In this document: positions 13,085 through 23,885 of the stretch, piece after piece | Numbering within the stretch: the first letter of the stretch is position 1 | Layout: each line of letters starts with the position of its first letter | Origin: Halichoerus grypus | Lineage: Eukaryota > Chordata > Mammalia > Carnivora > Phocidae | Length of the DNA: 64,000 bases | Assembly (NCBI RefSeq): GCF_964656455.1 | Contig: NC_135722.1 | Span: 88,097,313 to 88,161,312, forward strand | Direction of reading: 5' to 3' | Notes under the pieces: generated by a model | Databases searched by the model: none | What the model saw: only the letters and a program-made list of their open reading frames with translations | Told to the model about the DNA's origin: nothing | Position numbers and translations under genes: made by a program

Positions 13085-13240
13085 CCTGAGGGCCAACTAC
13101 CAGGTGAGATGCTGGAGTTACAAAGATAAATAAGTCACCGTCCTTACCCTGAATGTAAACAAATAGCTAATGTGTAAGGCAGCAAATACATTGGATTTAT
13201 GTACAAAGTAATTGAAAATGCGAATTGGGCATGTGAACAC
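13085..13240 (-). mobile_element. L2-like fragment, antisense
   Basis: CTACCAGGTGAGATGCTGGAGTTACAAAGATAAATAAGTCACCGTCCTTACCCTGAA follows the order of the L2 3' region read backwards, strongly eroded. Confidence 0.4.
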
Positions 13241-15955
13241 CTGAGCTCACAGTGCAGCTGCTGGTGAGAATAAAAGTCAGGCAGGTAAGATCCAGAGAGG
13301 AGATGAAGCTGAATAGGGTTGCGTTATGGGGGCATTCCAAATGGTAGGAACCACATGAACACCTAACAACACATAGAAAATTCCCATCAAGAGTTTTTAC
13401 TCAATTAAATCTAGTTTCTGGAGGTCTGGAGGTCTGAGAGTAGCACAAGCATATTAACTTAATCCCCCCCCCACTCCCCACCGAGAGAGAAAGAGAGAGA
13501 GAAAGTCTAAGAAAGGAAGGGGTTATAAGGCAGCAAGACCATGTGAGGACTCTTAACGAGTGGTCACCACACATGGCTTTCTTCTGATTTTTAAAATACG
13601 AGTTTTCCAAGTATGTGTGGCCTTGGACTGGAGGAGGCATGAGACAGAAACCAAGAACTGGACCAAACATCAGGAGTTTGTGGTCTAAAACTGGTGGGTT
13701 AGCTTTGGTCATGTTACTCATCCATAGTTACATCTACTCAAGTTTGAATCAATTAATTAACTATAAAGGCTTGAATATTGTCTCTCTGTTGTGCCAAAGC
13801 TCAGCTTCTTATAACTTCTATCAACGAGGCCTAGTTTGATGTTTTTGGAATAAAACACTTCATCTTCTCCATTACAGCCCTTTACATACTTAAAAATAGC
13901 AGGAGAGATCACCATAATAGTGGCTTCACAGATTCTCTGAGCCGGATGGAACCTTAGCTATCTGGTGCAATGCAGGGAACTTCTCTACAGCATCCCTGCT
14001 GGTTGGCTCTACAGCTCTATTTCAACTTACCAGTGCTTTTCCAGGCACTCATTTCTTTTTTGAATGGCTCCAAATGTTCAAAAGCTCTCTAAATGTTCAA
14101 AAGCACTTCATCATTTTGATCTAAAATATGCTTCCCTTAATGTTTATCTACTGATTCAAGTTCTATGACACTTGTCTATTATGAGGCAATTTCAATTCTA
14201 ACAATGAAATATTATAACAGACTGCTGCAATGAGACAAGGCAGGATTCATCGGAGCTATCATAAACAAAATCTCTAATCCCTTTCATATGCAAAGCATTT
14301 GACTTTCAAAGCGTTTTCTGTCCCTATTATCTCATTTTATTTTTCAACATCTCAATGAGAAAAGACCTGCTAGGAGCCTAGGCAGCAGTAGGGAGTGGTG
14401 CCTGGTTCCATGAATATTATTGCTGTGTTTAGTAACACTGAAAAGGATGGGAGAGAAATAATCAAGAAGGAAATGTCTCTGAAGATGCTCAGTGATCTGA
14501 TGCCATCATCCTTTGGAATCCTGCTTGCTGATATGTGGGAATATCAGCACCTCCCGAGATAATGAAATGTGCCAGGACTATTCCTCACTCTCCTCCTATT
14601 TCACACCAGAATCACAAGTCTCTGCGGTCAATGGAATTCATGATAAAAGCAAAACATCAGAGCCTTCTTCACATCTTCTCTATGGATGGGCTACAGAAAG
14701 CTCTCTGGTAAGATGTTGGCTCTTCTGGAGATACCCAAGTTGACAGACTCCAGAAATATACGGAGATAATATTCAGATCTGTACTTAATCTCTTGATCTT
14801 TGTCATTCTTGGGCCAATTACATGGATAGTTTGGTGAGACTTGAAGGGGCAGGGATGGGGGAGGAGGACGCCTTTCCTTTCAGGCAATGGGCATGAAATA
14901 TACCTTTGTGAACTCAGTGGTATAGGATTGCAGGCAGAAGTTTCAGGAAACCTGACAAATCTTTCTCCGAACTACTGTATCAGACCTCAGGAATTCCTTT
15001 AGACTCCAACTCATGGGCAAATTGAGTTCCCCATCCATTTTCATAAGTTACAGTGGAAAAACATTGTCTCTTCCTAGCTTCTCTTTGATGTGGAACACAA
15101 AATCCTTACTGGCCCCTTTAAAAGCAAGAGAGATTAACATTTCTGTTCTTGGTCCAAAGAAAATGAATGTGCCTTTTATATTTTCGTATAGTCTGGCTGG
15201 AGACTTCAAGAAGGCAAAGACTTACTTGAAGCTCTAGGACTTGATTTTCTACACCAGGGGCATGGAGCTCCAAGGATCCTGGTGGCAGGAGCACTTGTAG
15301 AAGTACCTGTCTGGTCCCTGGGGCTCAAAACAGACCTTACAGTTCACAGCAGGAGAGTGGTGCCAAGTTTGCAGAAGTGTGGAAGAAGAATCCAGCCACC
15401 CTTCTTCTGGTGAGCAGATCAAAGGCATCACATTTCATTGTTTCAGGAGAAGAGAAATGGAAAAATAAAAGGAAAGCAAATCAAAGGATGAAGAAAAGGG
15501 GAAATCCCTTTCATATGGAGTAGACATAGTAGGCAAAGTGGAATAGTTAAGAAACTATGCATTATATGATTTATGTACCAGAAGTCCTTCTCTTGGACTT
15601 TCTAGAAATTACCTATATAATCTTTTACTTCATAGTTGAGAAAACCGATGCCCAGAGACCTTGCCCCCAAACATAACAGGCAGTTAGTAGAACTAGGAAT
15701 TGCATCCAGGTCTCGTGATTCTTTCACTACCGGTAGAGTATAAAATGAAGGCTCAGTCCTATGGTAAATTTCTAGACCTTTTAGGAATACGTATAAGCAT
15801 CCCATGAAGCGTTAAAAATGCTGTCTAAGGCACCATTTAATGGCATTAAAAAGAAGTTAAGATTTATAACTAAGAAAAAATATAATACGACTATTATATT
15901 TTATATAAATTAAAAATACTTATCTATGTAGAAAAACTAGAAAAAATTGTCCTTA
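13241..15955. other. Non-coding stretch, nothing firmly recognised
   Basis: Contains a C8 run next to a GA-rich tract at 13464-13506, a partial antisense MIR near 15635-15730 (TTGAGAAAACCGATGCCCAG) and otherwise unassigned sequence. No exon with splice support was found. Confidence 0.45.
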
Positions 15956-15959
15956 TGAA

Positions 15960-16069
15960 CTATTATCATTTGCTACCTCTGAATGGAGAATTATAGATGA
16001 ATTTAATCTTGTTTTTACTTTTTCATATTTCCCAAATTTTAAACAGTAAACATGTATTACTTTTGGATT
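15960..16069 (+). mobile_element. L1 3' end fragment (old)
   Basis: TTTTTACTTTTTCATATTTCCCAAATTTTAAACAGTAAACATGTATTACTTTTGGATTA followed by A-rich sequence resembles the 3' end of old mammalian L1 subfamilies. A SINE has inserted directly in its tail. Confidence 0.5.
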
Positions 16070-16085
16070 AAAAAAGGTAATTATT

Positions 16086-16315
16086 GGGGCACCCCTAGTA
16101 GCTCAGTCAGTTAATTGTCTGACTCTTGATTTTGGCTCAGGTCATGATCTCAGGGTCATGGTCTCAGGGTCACGAGATGAGCCTCTCATCAGTCTCCTTG
16201 CTCAGTGCAGAGTCTGCTTGAGATTTTCTCTCTTTCTCTGCCTCTGCCCCTCCCCCTGCTCTCTCTCTCTTTCAGAATAAATAAAAAAGTAAAATCTTAA
16301 AAAAAATAGAAAAAT
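16086..16315 (+). mobile_element. Can-SINE with target-site duplication
   Basis: Head GGGGCACCCCTAGTAGCTCAG, body GCTCAGGTCATGATCTCAGG, a pyrimidine-rich CTCTGCCCCTCCCCCTGC segment, and an A-rich tail. Flanked by AAAAAGGTAATTATT at 16071-16085 and again at about 16317-16331, which fixes the insertion boundaries. The tail carries extra A-rich sequence after AAAATCTT. An internal duplication of CATGRTCTCAGGGTCA is visible. Confidence 0.93.
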
Positions 16316-16675
16316 AAAAAAGGTAATTATTTGGAAAAAGAGATAGAAGGCAGAATTGTTCTTGGATTCAAGATTAAAGTTCTTGAATTTCAATCTTGGG
16401 AAGTGATTTAAGAGGAAGAACATGATTTCAATATAAATTCTTCACTCCAAGCTTCCTTGAATTTTGGTCATCTTTAGAGCTGACTTCTACAATCTGGACA
16501 AGTACTAGACCTTCTGTAACTCTGACCCATCAGAGGATTTTTTTGCCTTACACTAAGCAAGGAACAATAATACTTGTTTTCACTTTTACTCTTTTTGGGG
16601 TTTTTTTGGCCCTCTTTAGAGGTATCTATTATCCAAACACCCAGAATTTCTAAAAATCCATGTTCGAAGTGCTTC

Positions 16676-16733
16676 TCCCTGGGAGCAAGGTCAGCATTGT
16701 TGGCTATCCCAGATGTTTTCTGGTTGGTGCAAA
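16676..16733 (+). repeat. Unassigned repeat-like segment, copy B
   Basis: Partner of 2743-2803, 84 percent identical over 58 aligned bases with one 3-base gap. It is followed by CCCCTTTAAAAAAAAAGAAAG; copy A has a similar CCTCTTTAAAAAGAAAG about 260 bases downstream. Confidence 0.55.
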
Positions 16734-17512
16734 GTTTGAGTTCAAGCTTATGCGATTTCCTTAGCTGCCCCTTTAAAAAAAAAGAAAGAAAGAAATTAGT
16801 ATTGTAGATAACTGATTTGTATGTAATAAGGGAAGTTAAAAACTGGATTGTACAACCACAGTGTTTCTTTCCATACTCTATGGAAAGATCCAATCAGTCC
16901 TGGGATCCCTTTTCTATACACCTATACACCGTGAAGAGTTTTCTGTGACCAACAGCCATTGATAAGAATGAATAACATATTTCAGGGTTTTTTTCAGACC
17001 TGAAACTCTTGGCAAACAAACGAGGAGGGAAACAAAACCCAAAAGTCTAGATTCAGTCCAGCAATCACAAGTCAATTGCTTCTATTTTTCTCATCCTTAA
17101 GGAAAAATAAGATGAAGGATGTACTGATGCCACTACTCAAATAGTAAAGGAAAAACACTCCAGATGTCGGCTGAATTACCCAGATAACAGACAAAAAGAA
17201 ATCTGGTGTGAAGTGGTGACTCATTCTGCCTGTTTACACAGCCTGAATTTTCTGGTTAATTGTCAGTTCTTCACTTCACTTTGTGCTATGTAAAAGATAA
17301 ATTATTCTCCTGACAGGTTTATTTTTATGTTGATTGGGAAAGAATTCATACTGAAACAGTTGTGTGATGTGTTTTCTGGGGACAGAGTTGGGTGCCAGAG
17401 TTTGGTAAAGCGTGTGACACCAGCAGGAGCAATGAAAGGAGGATTAAAGATCAAAGAACCAAAGTTAAGAAATTATAGGTAGATTGGAGAGTGTATAACC
17501 AACATTCAGATA

Positions 17513-17571
17513 TCCATCCATCCATCCATCCATCCATCCATCCATCCATCCATCCACTCATTCATCCATCC
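17513..17571. repeat. (ATCC)n tetranucleotide microsatellite
   Basis: About ten uninterrupted ATCC units, then CACTCATTC and further ATCC units. It lies at the tail of an antisense L2, whose TGAATGAATGA end commonly seeds such arrays. Confidence 0.9.
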
Positions 17572-17880
17572 ATCAAATATTTATACAGCCTTTACTTTAG
17601 GTCTTAGGTATAATGATAAGAGCTACAGGAACAATGGTAAACCAGACTGATACATTTCTTCCCCACCCCCCACCCATGATTTTACAATAAACAAAGGAGA
17701 TGGACATTACACAAGTAATCACAACATCATTTTTGCTACAAAAGAGAAAGTAGTATGTTATTAAAACATGTAATGAGAAGACAATCTAGTGAGAGAGGGG
17801 GAGGGGTGATCAGAGAAAGCCTCCTCACAGAGGTAGAATTCAGGTTGAAACCAGGCATGTGTGAATGGCTGAGACATACA
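17572..17880 (-). mobile_element. L2 LINE 3' end, antisense
   Basis: CAAATATTTATACAGCC, then AGCTACAGGAACAATGGTAAACCAGAC, AATAAACAAAGGAGATGG and AAAGCCTCCTCACAGAGGTAGAATTCAGG follow the reversed L2 3' region. Confidence 0.55.
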
Positions 17881-19215
17881 GATCACCTTAGTTTGTCTCC
17901 CTGGTCCCTGAGTTCAGGAATCATCTCGGCTATGTTGAGTAGAAAGGGAAGTATCAAGGATAAAGATGTCAACAGCAAACCTGGTAGTTGATTGAAATGG
18001 TGTTCCAAAAAGCACAAAAACAAACCAATCTACTTCTAATCATTCATCAGCACCAGGCCAAAATAAGAGAGCACATTAATAACTGATGAATGTGGCTTTC
18101 TATAAATCTCTCAATGCGTTTATGGCTATAGGTGACTGCGGTTAATTGGACGTCTGGTCCTCAGCATGTTTTGAAACAGCAAATCCATGGTGATGTTTTG
18201 GTGGTACATTGGATTGCTCTTTCCTCTCCCTGGTTTACTGGGGACTGAGCTATCTACTGAGTCCCCAGGTATCTGATGTGAAAATGGGAGAATAACTCCA
18301 TCAACCATTCAATTAATCTGAATTTTGCTCCTATAGTGCTAGTTATCTTAGCTTCAAACATAGACCTATAGACTCACCCAGGATGCTCAATATGCAGCTG
18401 ACAATGGTTCCTACAAATAGGTTAACCATTTAGCTTTGAAGAGATGTCACAAATTTATTTATTAGCTTCCTTAACTTAAAGATTGATCTCCTTGACTCAG
18501 TTTACTTATTTGAAAGGTGATGAGATTGCAGAATCCCTAAAGATTCTTCCCAGCTCACAAGCTCATGGCTGCTAGAACTGTTGTCATGATGGTGCTGTTC
18601 TGGGAAGCATATCTTGTCTGAGCAGATGCTCTTGATTTGGTCCAGGGGAGGAACATGGATAGGGAGATGCCCAAGGCACAGAGAATGTAGAGTTGGAACA
18701 GAGGCAGCCAATCTTGAGCACCTAGAGAAAGCAGAGCTCAGACTGCCTCCCAGAAGCCCAAACAGCCTCCCATGAAGGGGAGGGAGTTTAGGACCACTCT
18801 ATCCAATATGAATCAGGAAATACATTAATGGTCTCAGTGTCCCTCCATTGAAAGTGGTTTGCCTTCTAAATGGGGACTAGAAAACCTGCTTGGGAAAATT
18901 CAAAAGGATGGCCCTGTTGTCATCTTGGGAAGGAGGGCCTGACCCCAAGAGTGGGCTCAATCTGTAATCAGTGGACTATTTCTAAAGGGAAAATTAACGC
19001 AAGCAACATTGCTTGGTGTGAGCCACCAAGAAGCTGGGGCTGGTCTTCTACAAACCCAGCAGGACCCCCTTTGTCAGCAAGCATTATTGAGTGCTGCGTC
19101 AGGCTCTCCTGTCCTGAGCAGCAGACCAACACTCCAGCCACGAGGCAGGAGCAGCTCCCGCATTCTCAAGATTCATGGAGCATGGTGGCCAGGAAATGGA
19201 AGCCTGCACTGCCAT
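17881..19215. other. Non-coding stretch, nothing recognised
   Basis: No gene or firm repeat seen. Overlapping open frames around 18870-19253 have no splice or homology support. Confidence 0.5.
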
Positions 19216-19219
19216 TGAT

Positions 19220-19450
19220 AACAATGGTTCATATTCATCAAGTGCAAACTTAATGAATTAAATACTTAGCACTCAATGCCTCTTTAATTCTCACAATAAT
19301 CCCTGAGGTGTATGTATCCTTACCCTCATTTTCCATAGGAGGAACTAAAAGTCAGAAAGCTTAAAATGCCCAAGGTAACATAATAAGAAGTGGGGCTAGG
19401 ATTCAAGATGGGACAGTTTAATCTCAAGTCTATAGCACTGTGCTAGAACA
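19220..19450 (-). mobile_element. MIR SINE, antisense
   Basis: ATACTTAGCACTCAATGCC, TTTAATTCTCACAATAATCCCTGAGGTG, ATTTTCCATAGGAGGAAC and GTGGGGCTAGGATTCAAG match the reversed MIR order. Confidence 0.6.
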
Positions 19451-19889
19451 CGGTGCTCTACTGTAATCATGATCAGATCAATAAAGTCACACGCTTAAAA
19501 AGAAAATTTTGCTTTATTTCATAATACAAATGGAGCACAAGTTTGTATGAAAAGCAGAAAACCGAAACATGTAACAAGAATAAAACAAACATCTCCCATG
19601 CCACCAGAAATGACCTAGGTGATTAGTGCTTTCAGATTTCAAACAAATGGTGTCATGCTGTACGTATATGTTTTGACCTGTCAAGCCATAACCTGTTAGA
19701 CTCATAACATTCATATTCACGTGCAATGTGATAGAGGAGTAGGCTTGCTTGCTGAAATGAACGAGGTAGCTCCGCCAAGCAACGAGCAACGTAGAGAGAC
19801 AACACCAGTAAATGAACTGCAAGTCTCAAAACAATGCATATAACATAATCCCTTGAGAAAGGTGTAGGAACAAGTGTGTGTGGGAGGGG

Positions 19890-20045
19890 GCTGCATATCA
19901 AACCGTAAACAATAGTTACCTTTTTGGTGTGAGACCGGGTGGAAGGGGGCAGGCGTGGTGATTTTTAGTTTTTATCCATACTCCTTTGTATTGTTTGAAT
20001 ATACTACAACCCCCTATTAATTTTATAATGAAAAATTGAGATTTA
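19890..20045 (+). mobile_element. Old L1 3' fragment
   Basis: CAATAGTTACCTTTTTGGTGTGAGA, GGTGATTTTTAGTTTTTATCC and GTTTGAATATACTACAA resemble the 3' untranslated region of old mammalian L1 elements. Confidence 0.45.
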
Positions 20046-20937
20046 ACACTAACCGTGTTGGAGTCGATTGACAGAAAAAGGAAAGGTATTTCGAGGGAGG
20101 AGGGAACAAGGGGCACAGTGACAAAGGAACAGAAAAAGGAATAGAGTCAAAAAGGGGGTGATTAGAGACGGGTTTCAGTGGGCTATCATATACCCCATCA
20201 TCATCTGCTCTGCTCTGTTGGAACTTTTTGAATTTGTGGAATTCAAAGGATGTTCCACGAACCCAAGAGAACCAGGATGGAGAAACATCTTTCACAAACC
20301 TGATCTAAGCTACTTTGCAGGGTATCCATCTGGGGCCCTCTCCCCAGCCCATTTCACATTGGAGAGAGGAGGGAAACAAGAAAGCTGGTTCGAGCAGCAT
20401 GGGGTCCTGGGAGGACTATGCCAAGAACTCTAGCTTCTCCGTCGGCCGGCTGGCACAGAGAAGGACCAGCACCTGGGCCCCAGATGTGTGCACACACGTA
20501 TGTGTGCCACTGTTGATCCATCTGGGGCTCAAGACACAGGCTTGGCTTTTGATCACTGAAAGGAGATAGATTCATTACAGACTACAGGATAAGAAGTTCC
20601 AGAGCTGGAGCGTGAATAGACAAAGGTTCTCTGTTCCTTGCTCTCCTTTCATCTTATCTTTTGGGGCCCCTCTGATATTTGGTGACAACTGAACTTGTAA
20701 CGGTATCTGGATTTTACCTCCCCTCGGTTTTGATAATTTGTTTAGATGCTGCTTTCCTGCATCATATGGAGTCTTCCGAAACATCAGACGTTTTTTTCAG
20801 TAAGTTGGAAGGAGAAAAGAGGTAGCATTTACAATGCAATAAATGATGATTTTGCTTTGTTTCTCATTAAATTTAATGCCGTTGCTGAGTTTAAACTTGT
20901 TTTGTGTGCAGACAGTGGTGTAAAATATGGATTGCTG
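20046..20937. other. Non-coding stretch, nothing recognised
   Basis: No gene or clear repeat identified. Open frames on both strands at 20023-20575 overlap and look accidental. Confidence 0.5.
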
Positions 20938-21107
20938 GGATGCCTGGGTGGCGTAGTTGGTTAAGCGTTTGACTCTTGGTTTCGGCTCAGGTCCTGATCT
21001 CTGGGTCGCAAGATCGAGCCCCATGTGGAGGCTCTGCGCTCAGCCGGGAGTCTGCTTCTCTCCCTCTCTCTCTCCCTCTCCCTCTGCCCCTCGCCACCCG
21101 TGGAACG
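20938..21107 (+). mobile_element. Can-SINE, 3' tail missing
   Basis: Head GGGATGCCTGGGTGGCGTAGTTGGTTAAGCG carries recognisable tRNA A-box and B-box (GATCGAGCCCC) relics, then GGGAGTCTGCTTCTC and a CT-rich run. No A-rich tail or duplication was found, so it is truncated or rearranged at the 3' side. Confidence 0.87.
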
Positions 21108-21818
21108 GTTGAGCACCCTTGCAAGGCTAAGATTCTGGGAATTCATCTTCTCCATTTTTCCTCTTAGGAAATATTAACTTGTAATGTCATTTGTCATGCT
21201 GAGAAAAGGAAAAAGATATCTTCACAGTTAAGAGCAGCAAATCGCTTGGTGGTAATTATTCTAGAAATTCATTCAGGCTCTATTCCAAATGTATCTAAAC
21301 TATATTGAAACTACCATCCTTCAGGCTGGGCTGTGGAGATATTCAGAGAAGCAAACAATTCTTTCAACTTAATTCTTTCACAGAGGAGCCCAAAGATATA
21401 TATGTCCTCTAGGTTTGCAATTTGTTTTTTCTTGAGCATCTTGAAATATATAGTCATCTTCCCTGAGGTCCTTCTCCATAGAATTTGATATCAAATAGCA
21501 TGGAAAAGAACAACCAGCTTTGCCTTTTGCAGTTAATTGTTTATATCTGATCATCCAATTATCCAGTAATCTCAACAACCTCATGAAATTGGGCTGGTAT
21601 ATTATCCCCTCTTTGACAGATAACTTGACTGAGGGGCTCTGTGTAGGGGAGGGAGGTCCCATGCTGCTACGAGTGCATACCCTCTTCCTTTGGAGGATCA
21701 TTCTCCTTTGCCCCATACCATCCATGTGGATCAGAAAGCATTCCTTCTGTGGATGGCCTAATTTACCCTGGTGTTCTACATTTTTTTCATCAGGGCGGTG
21801 TATTCTTTTTTTTTTTTT
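21108..21818. other. Non-coding stretch, nothing recognised
   Basis: No gene or repeat identified. Overlapping open frames on both strands (21378-21863 and 21520-21831) lack splice or homology support. Confidence 0.45.
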
Positions 21819-21828
21819 AACTTTAGTA

Positions 21829-22032
21829 TAGGGGCACCTGAGAGGCTCAGTTGGATTAAGCATCTTTCTTAGGCTCAGGTCATGATCTTGGGGTCCTGAG
21901 ATCTAACCTCTAGTCCAGCTCCCTGCTCAACAGGGAGCCTGCTTCTCCCTCTCCCTCTGCCACTCCCCCAGCTTATGCTCTCTCACTCTCTCTCTCTGTC
22001 AAGTAAATAAATAAATAAAATCTTTAAAAAAT
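21829..22032 (+). mobile_element. Can-SINE with target-site duplication
   Basis: Complete copy from GGGGCACCTGAGAGGCTCAG to an AAATAAATAAATAAAATCTTTAAA-type tail. AACTTTAGTA at 21819-21828 is repeated at about 22034-22043. The right duplication joins an old antisense L1, so the SINE inserted at that L1's edge. Confidence 0.92.
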
Positions 22033-22042
22033 AAACTTTAGT

Positions 22043-23410
22043 ACGATATACATAACATAAAATTTATCACTTAACCATCTTTTGTTTAAAAGGTTTTATT
22101 TTTAAGAAATCTCTACACCCAATGTGGGGCTTGAGCTTACAACACCAAGATCAAGAATCACATGCTCTACCGACTGAGCCAGTGGGTGCCCCACCATTTT
22201 AACCATCTTAAATGTATATTTCAGTGGCATTAAGTAATGACCACCACCATGCATGTCCAGAACTTTTCATCATCCTAAACTGAAACCCTGTCCCCATTAA
22301 ACACTAACTCCCCATTTCCCACTCCCCTCTGACCCTGCTAACCTCATTCTACTTTCAGTCCCCAGGAATTTTATTATTTTAGGTACCTCGAAGAAGTAGA
22401 ATCATACAATATTTGTCTTTTTGGGTCTGGTTTATTTTGTCTAACATTCTATCCTTAAGGTTTATCCATGTTCTAGTATGTGTCAGAATCTCATTTTTCT
22501 AAAGCTGAATAATAATCCATTGTTTGTATCTACCACATTGTGTTTATACATTCATGTCTTGATGGACATTTGGGTGGTTTCCGCATTTTGGCTACTGTCA
22601 ATAATGCTACAGTGAACATTGGTGTACAAATATCTGCTTGAGTCCCTTCTTTCGATTCTTTGGGCTGTATACTTAGAAATGAATTCTGAATCCTATGATG
22701 ATTCCATGTTTAATTTTAGGAGGAACCACCATACTGTTTTCCATAGTGGGCATACCGGTTTTATGTTCTCACCAGGATTTGTGGAAGGGTTCCAATTTCT
22801 CCACATCCTGACCAACACTTGTTCTTTTCTAGTGCTGTTTTGTTTTGTTTTGTTTTTTTGGATAAGAGCTGTCCTAATAGGTGTGAAATGGTGTCTCATT
22901 GTGATTTTGATTTACATTTCCCTGATGATGAGTGATGTGGACCATCTCTTCATGTGCTTATTGGTCATTTGTATATCTTTGCAGTCTATTCTATCTATGT
23001 CTATTCAAGTCCTTTACCCATTCCGTAATGGGTTATTTGTTTTGTTTGGAGTTCTTATGTACCCTGAATATTAATTCCTTATCAGGGATTTGCAAATATT
23101 TTTTTCCATTCTGTGGGTTGCCTTTTTACTTTCTTAATAGTGTCCTTAGAAGCACAAAAGGTTTTAATTTTAGTGAATTCCAACTTACCTATTTTTGTTT
23201 TCATTGCCTGGGCTTTTGGTGTCCTATCCAATAAATCGTTGCCAAATCCGATGTCATGAAGTTTCCCCCTATGTTTTCTTTTAAGAATTTTATAGTTTTA
23301 GCTCTTATGTTTTGGTCTTTGATCTATTTTGGGTTAATTTTTGTATATGGTGTAAGATAAGGATTCAACTTTATTTATTCATTTATTGTATGTGGATACT
23401 GATCTAACGC
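22043..23410 (-). mobile_element. L1 LINE, antisense, ORF2 3' part and 3' UTR
   Basis: The + strand reads as the complement of L1. It includes GAATAATAATCCATTGT, GATGGACATTTGGGTGGTTTCC, GTGAAATGGTGTCTCATTGTGATTTTGATTTACATTTCCC, then CCTTATCAGGGATTTGC. These correspond to the end of the reverse-transcriptase ORF2 and beyond, read backwards. The ORF is broken by many changes and the copy is old and inactive. It is interrupted by an antisense Can-SINE at 22087-22194. The open frames on the + strand (22619-23074, 22932-23234) are antisense to L1 and are not genes. Confidence 0.8.
22087..22194 (-). mobile_element. Short Can-SINE nested in antisense L1
   Basis: Reverse-orientation copy: T-rich start, TCTCTACACCCAATGTGGGGCTTGAGC, GATCAAGAATCACATGCTCTACCGACTGAGCC and GGGTGCCCC end. 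TTAACCATCTT occurs on both sides (about 22072 and 22199), a plausible target duplication. It is the same internally deleted form as the copy at 12165. Confidence 0.85.
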
Positions 23411-23794
23411 TGCATTTTAGAAAATGCTATTTTAAACAACACTTCCTGCTTTCTTGGGCGTTCTCCTGGCAATTTACAACAGTAGTGACTTATTTGGCAC
23501 CATTCAGATTTCTAGCTTATGCTCTTTCTCACCATGACAGGTAGTGGTAGAGGATGGAGCTAAGGTCCTAAACGGTTGCTGTCTGTATGAACTCTCATGT
23601 AGACAACGTCCAACTCCAGAACTTCTTAATAATCACACTGTACCCCTTTGGAGGACAAGAATTCAAGTCTTCTCTGCATTTTTCAAGTCTCTTGCAAACA
23701 TAGTAAATACAATTATAATTAGTTGCAATTGGTTTAATTGACCATGAGCTTTTTAAATAGCATGCATTACACTGTATTGCAATGGTGGATTTAT
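23411..23794. other. Non-coding stretch, nothing recognised
   Basis: No gene or assigned repeat. Confidence 0.45.
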
Positions 23795-23885
23795 GTCTCT
23801 CTTCCCACGACAGTGCAAACTTGTTATTTTTCTAGCGTCTAGCACAGTGCCTGGCATAGACATTTATTAAACAAAACTGCACCAA
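23795..23885 (+). mobile_element. L2 LINE 3' tail fragment
   Basis: GCAAACTTGTTATTTTTCTAGCGTCTAGCACAGTGCCTGGCATAGACATTTATTAAAC follows the L2 3' tail closely. Confidence 0.5.

Noticed and set aside
16086..16315. tRNA-like A-box and B-box sequences in this and the other SINE heads
   Set aside because: They are relics of the tRNA origin of Can-SINEs. None folds into an intact tRNA gene by inspection.
22619..23234. Open frames of 100-151 codons on the + strand
   Set aside because: They lie antisense within an old L1 element and are not genes.
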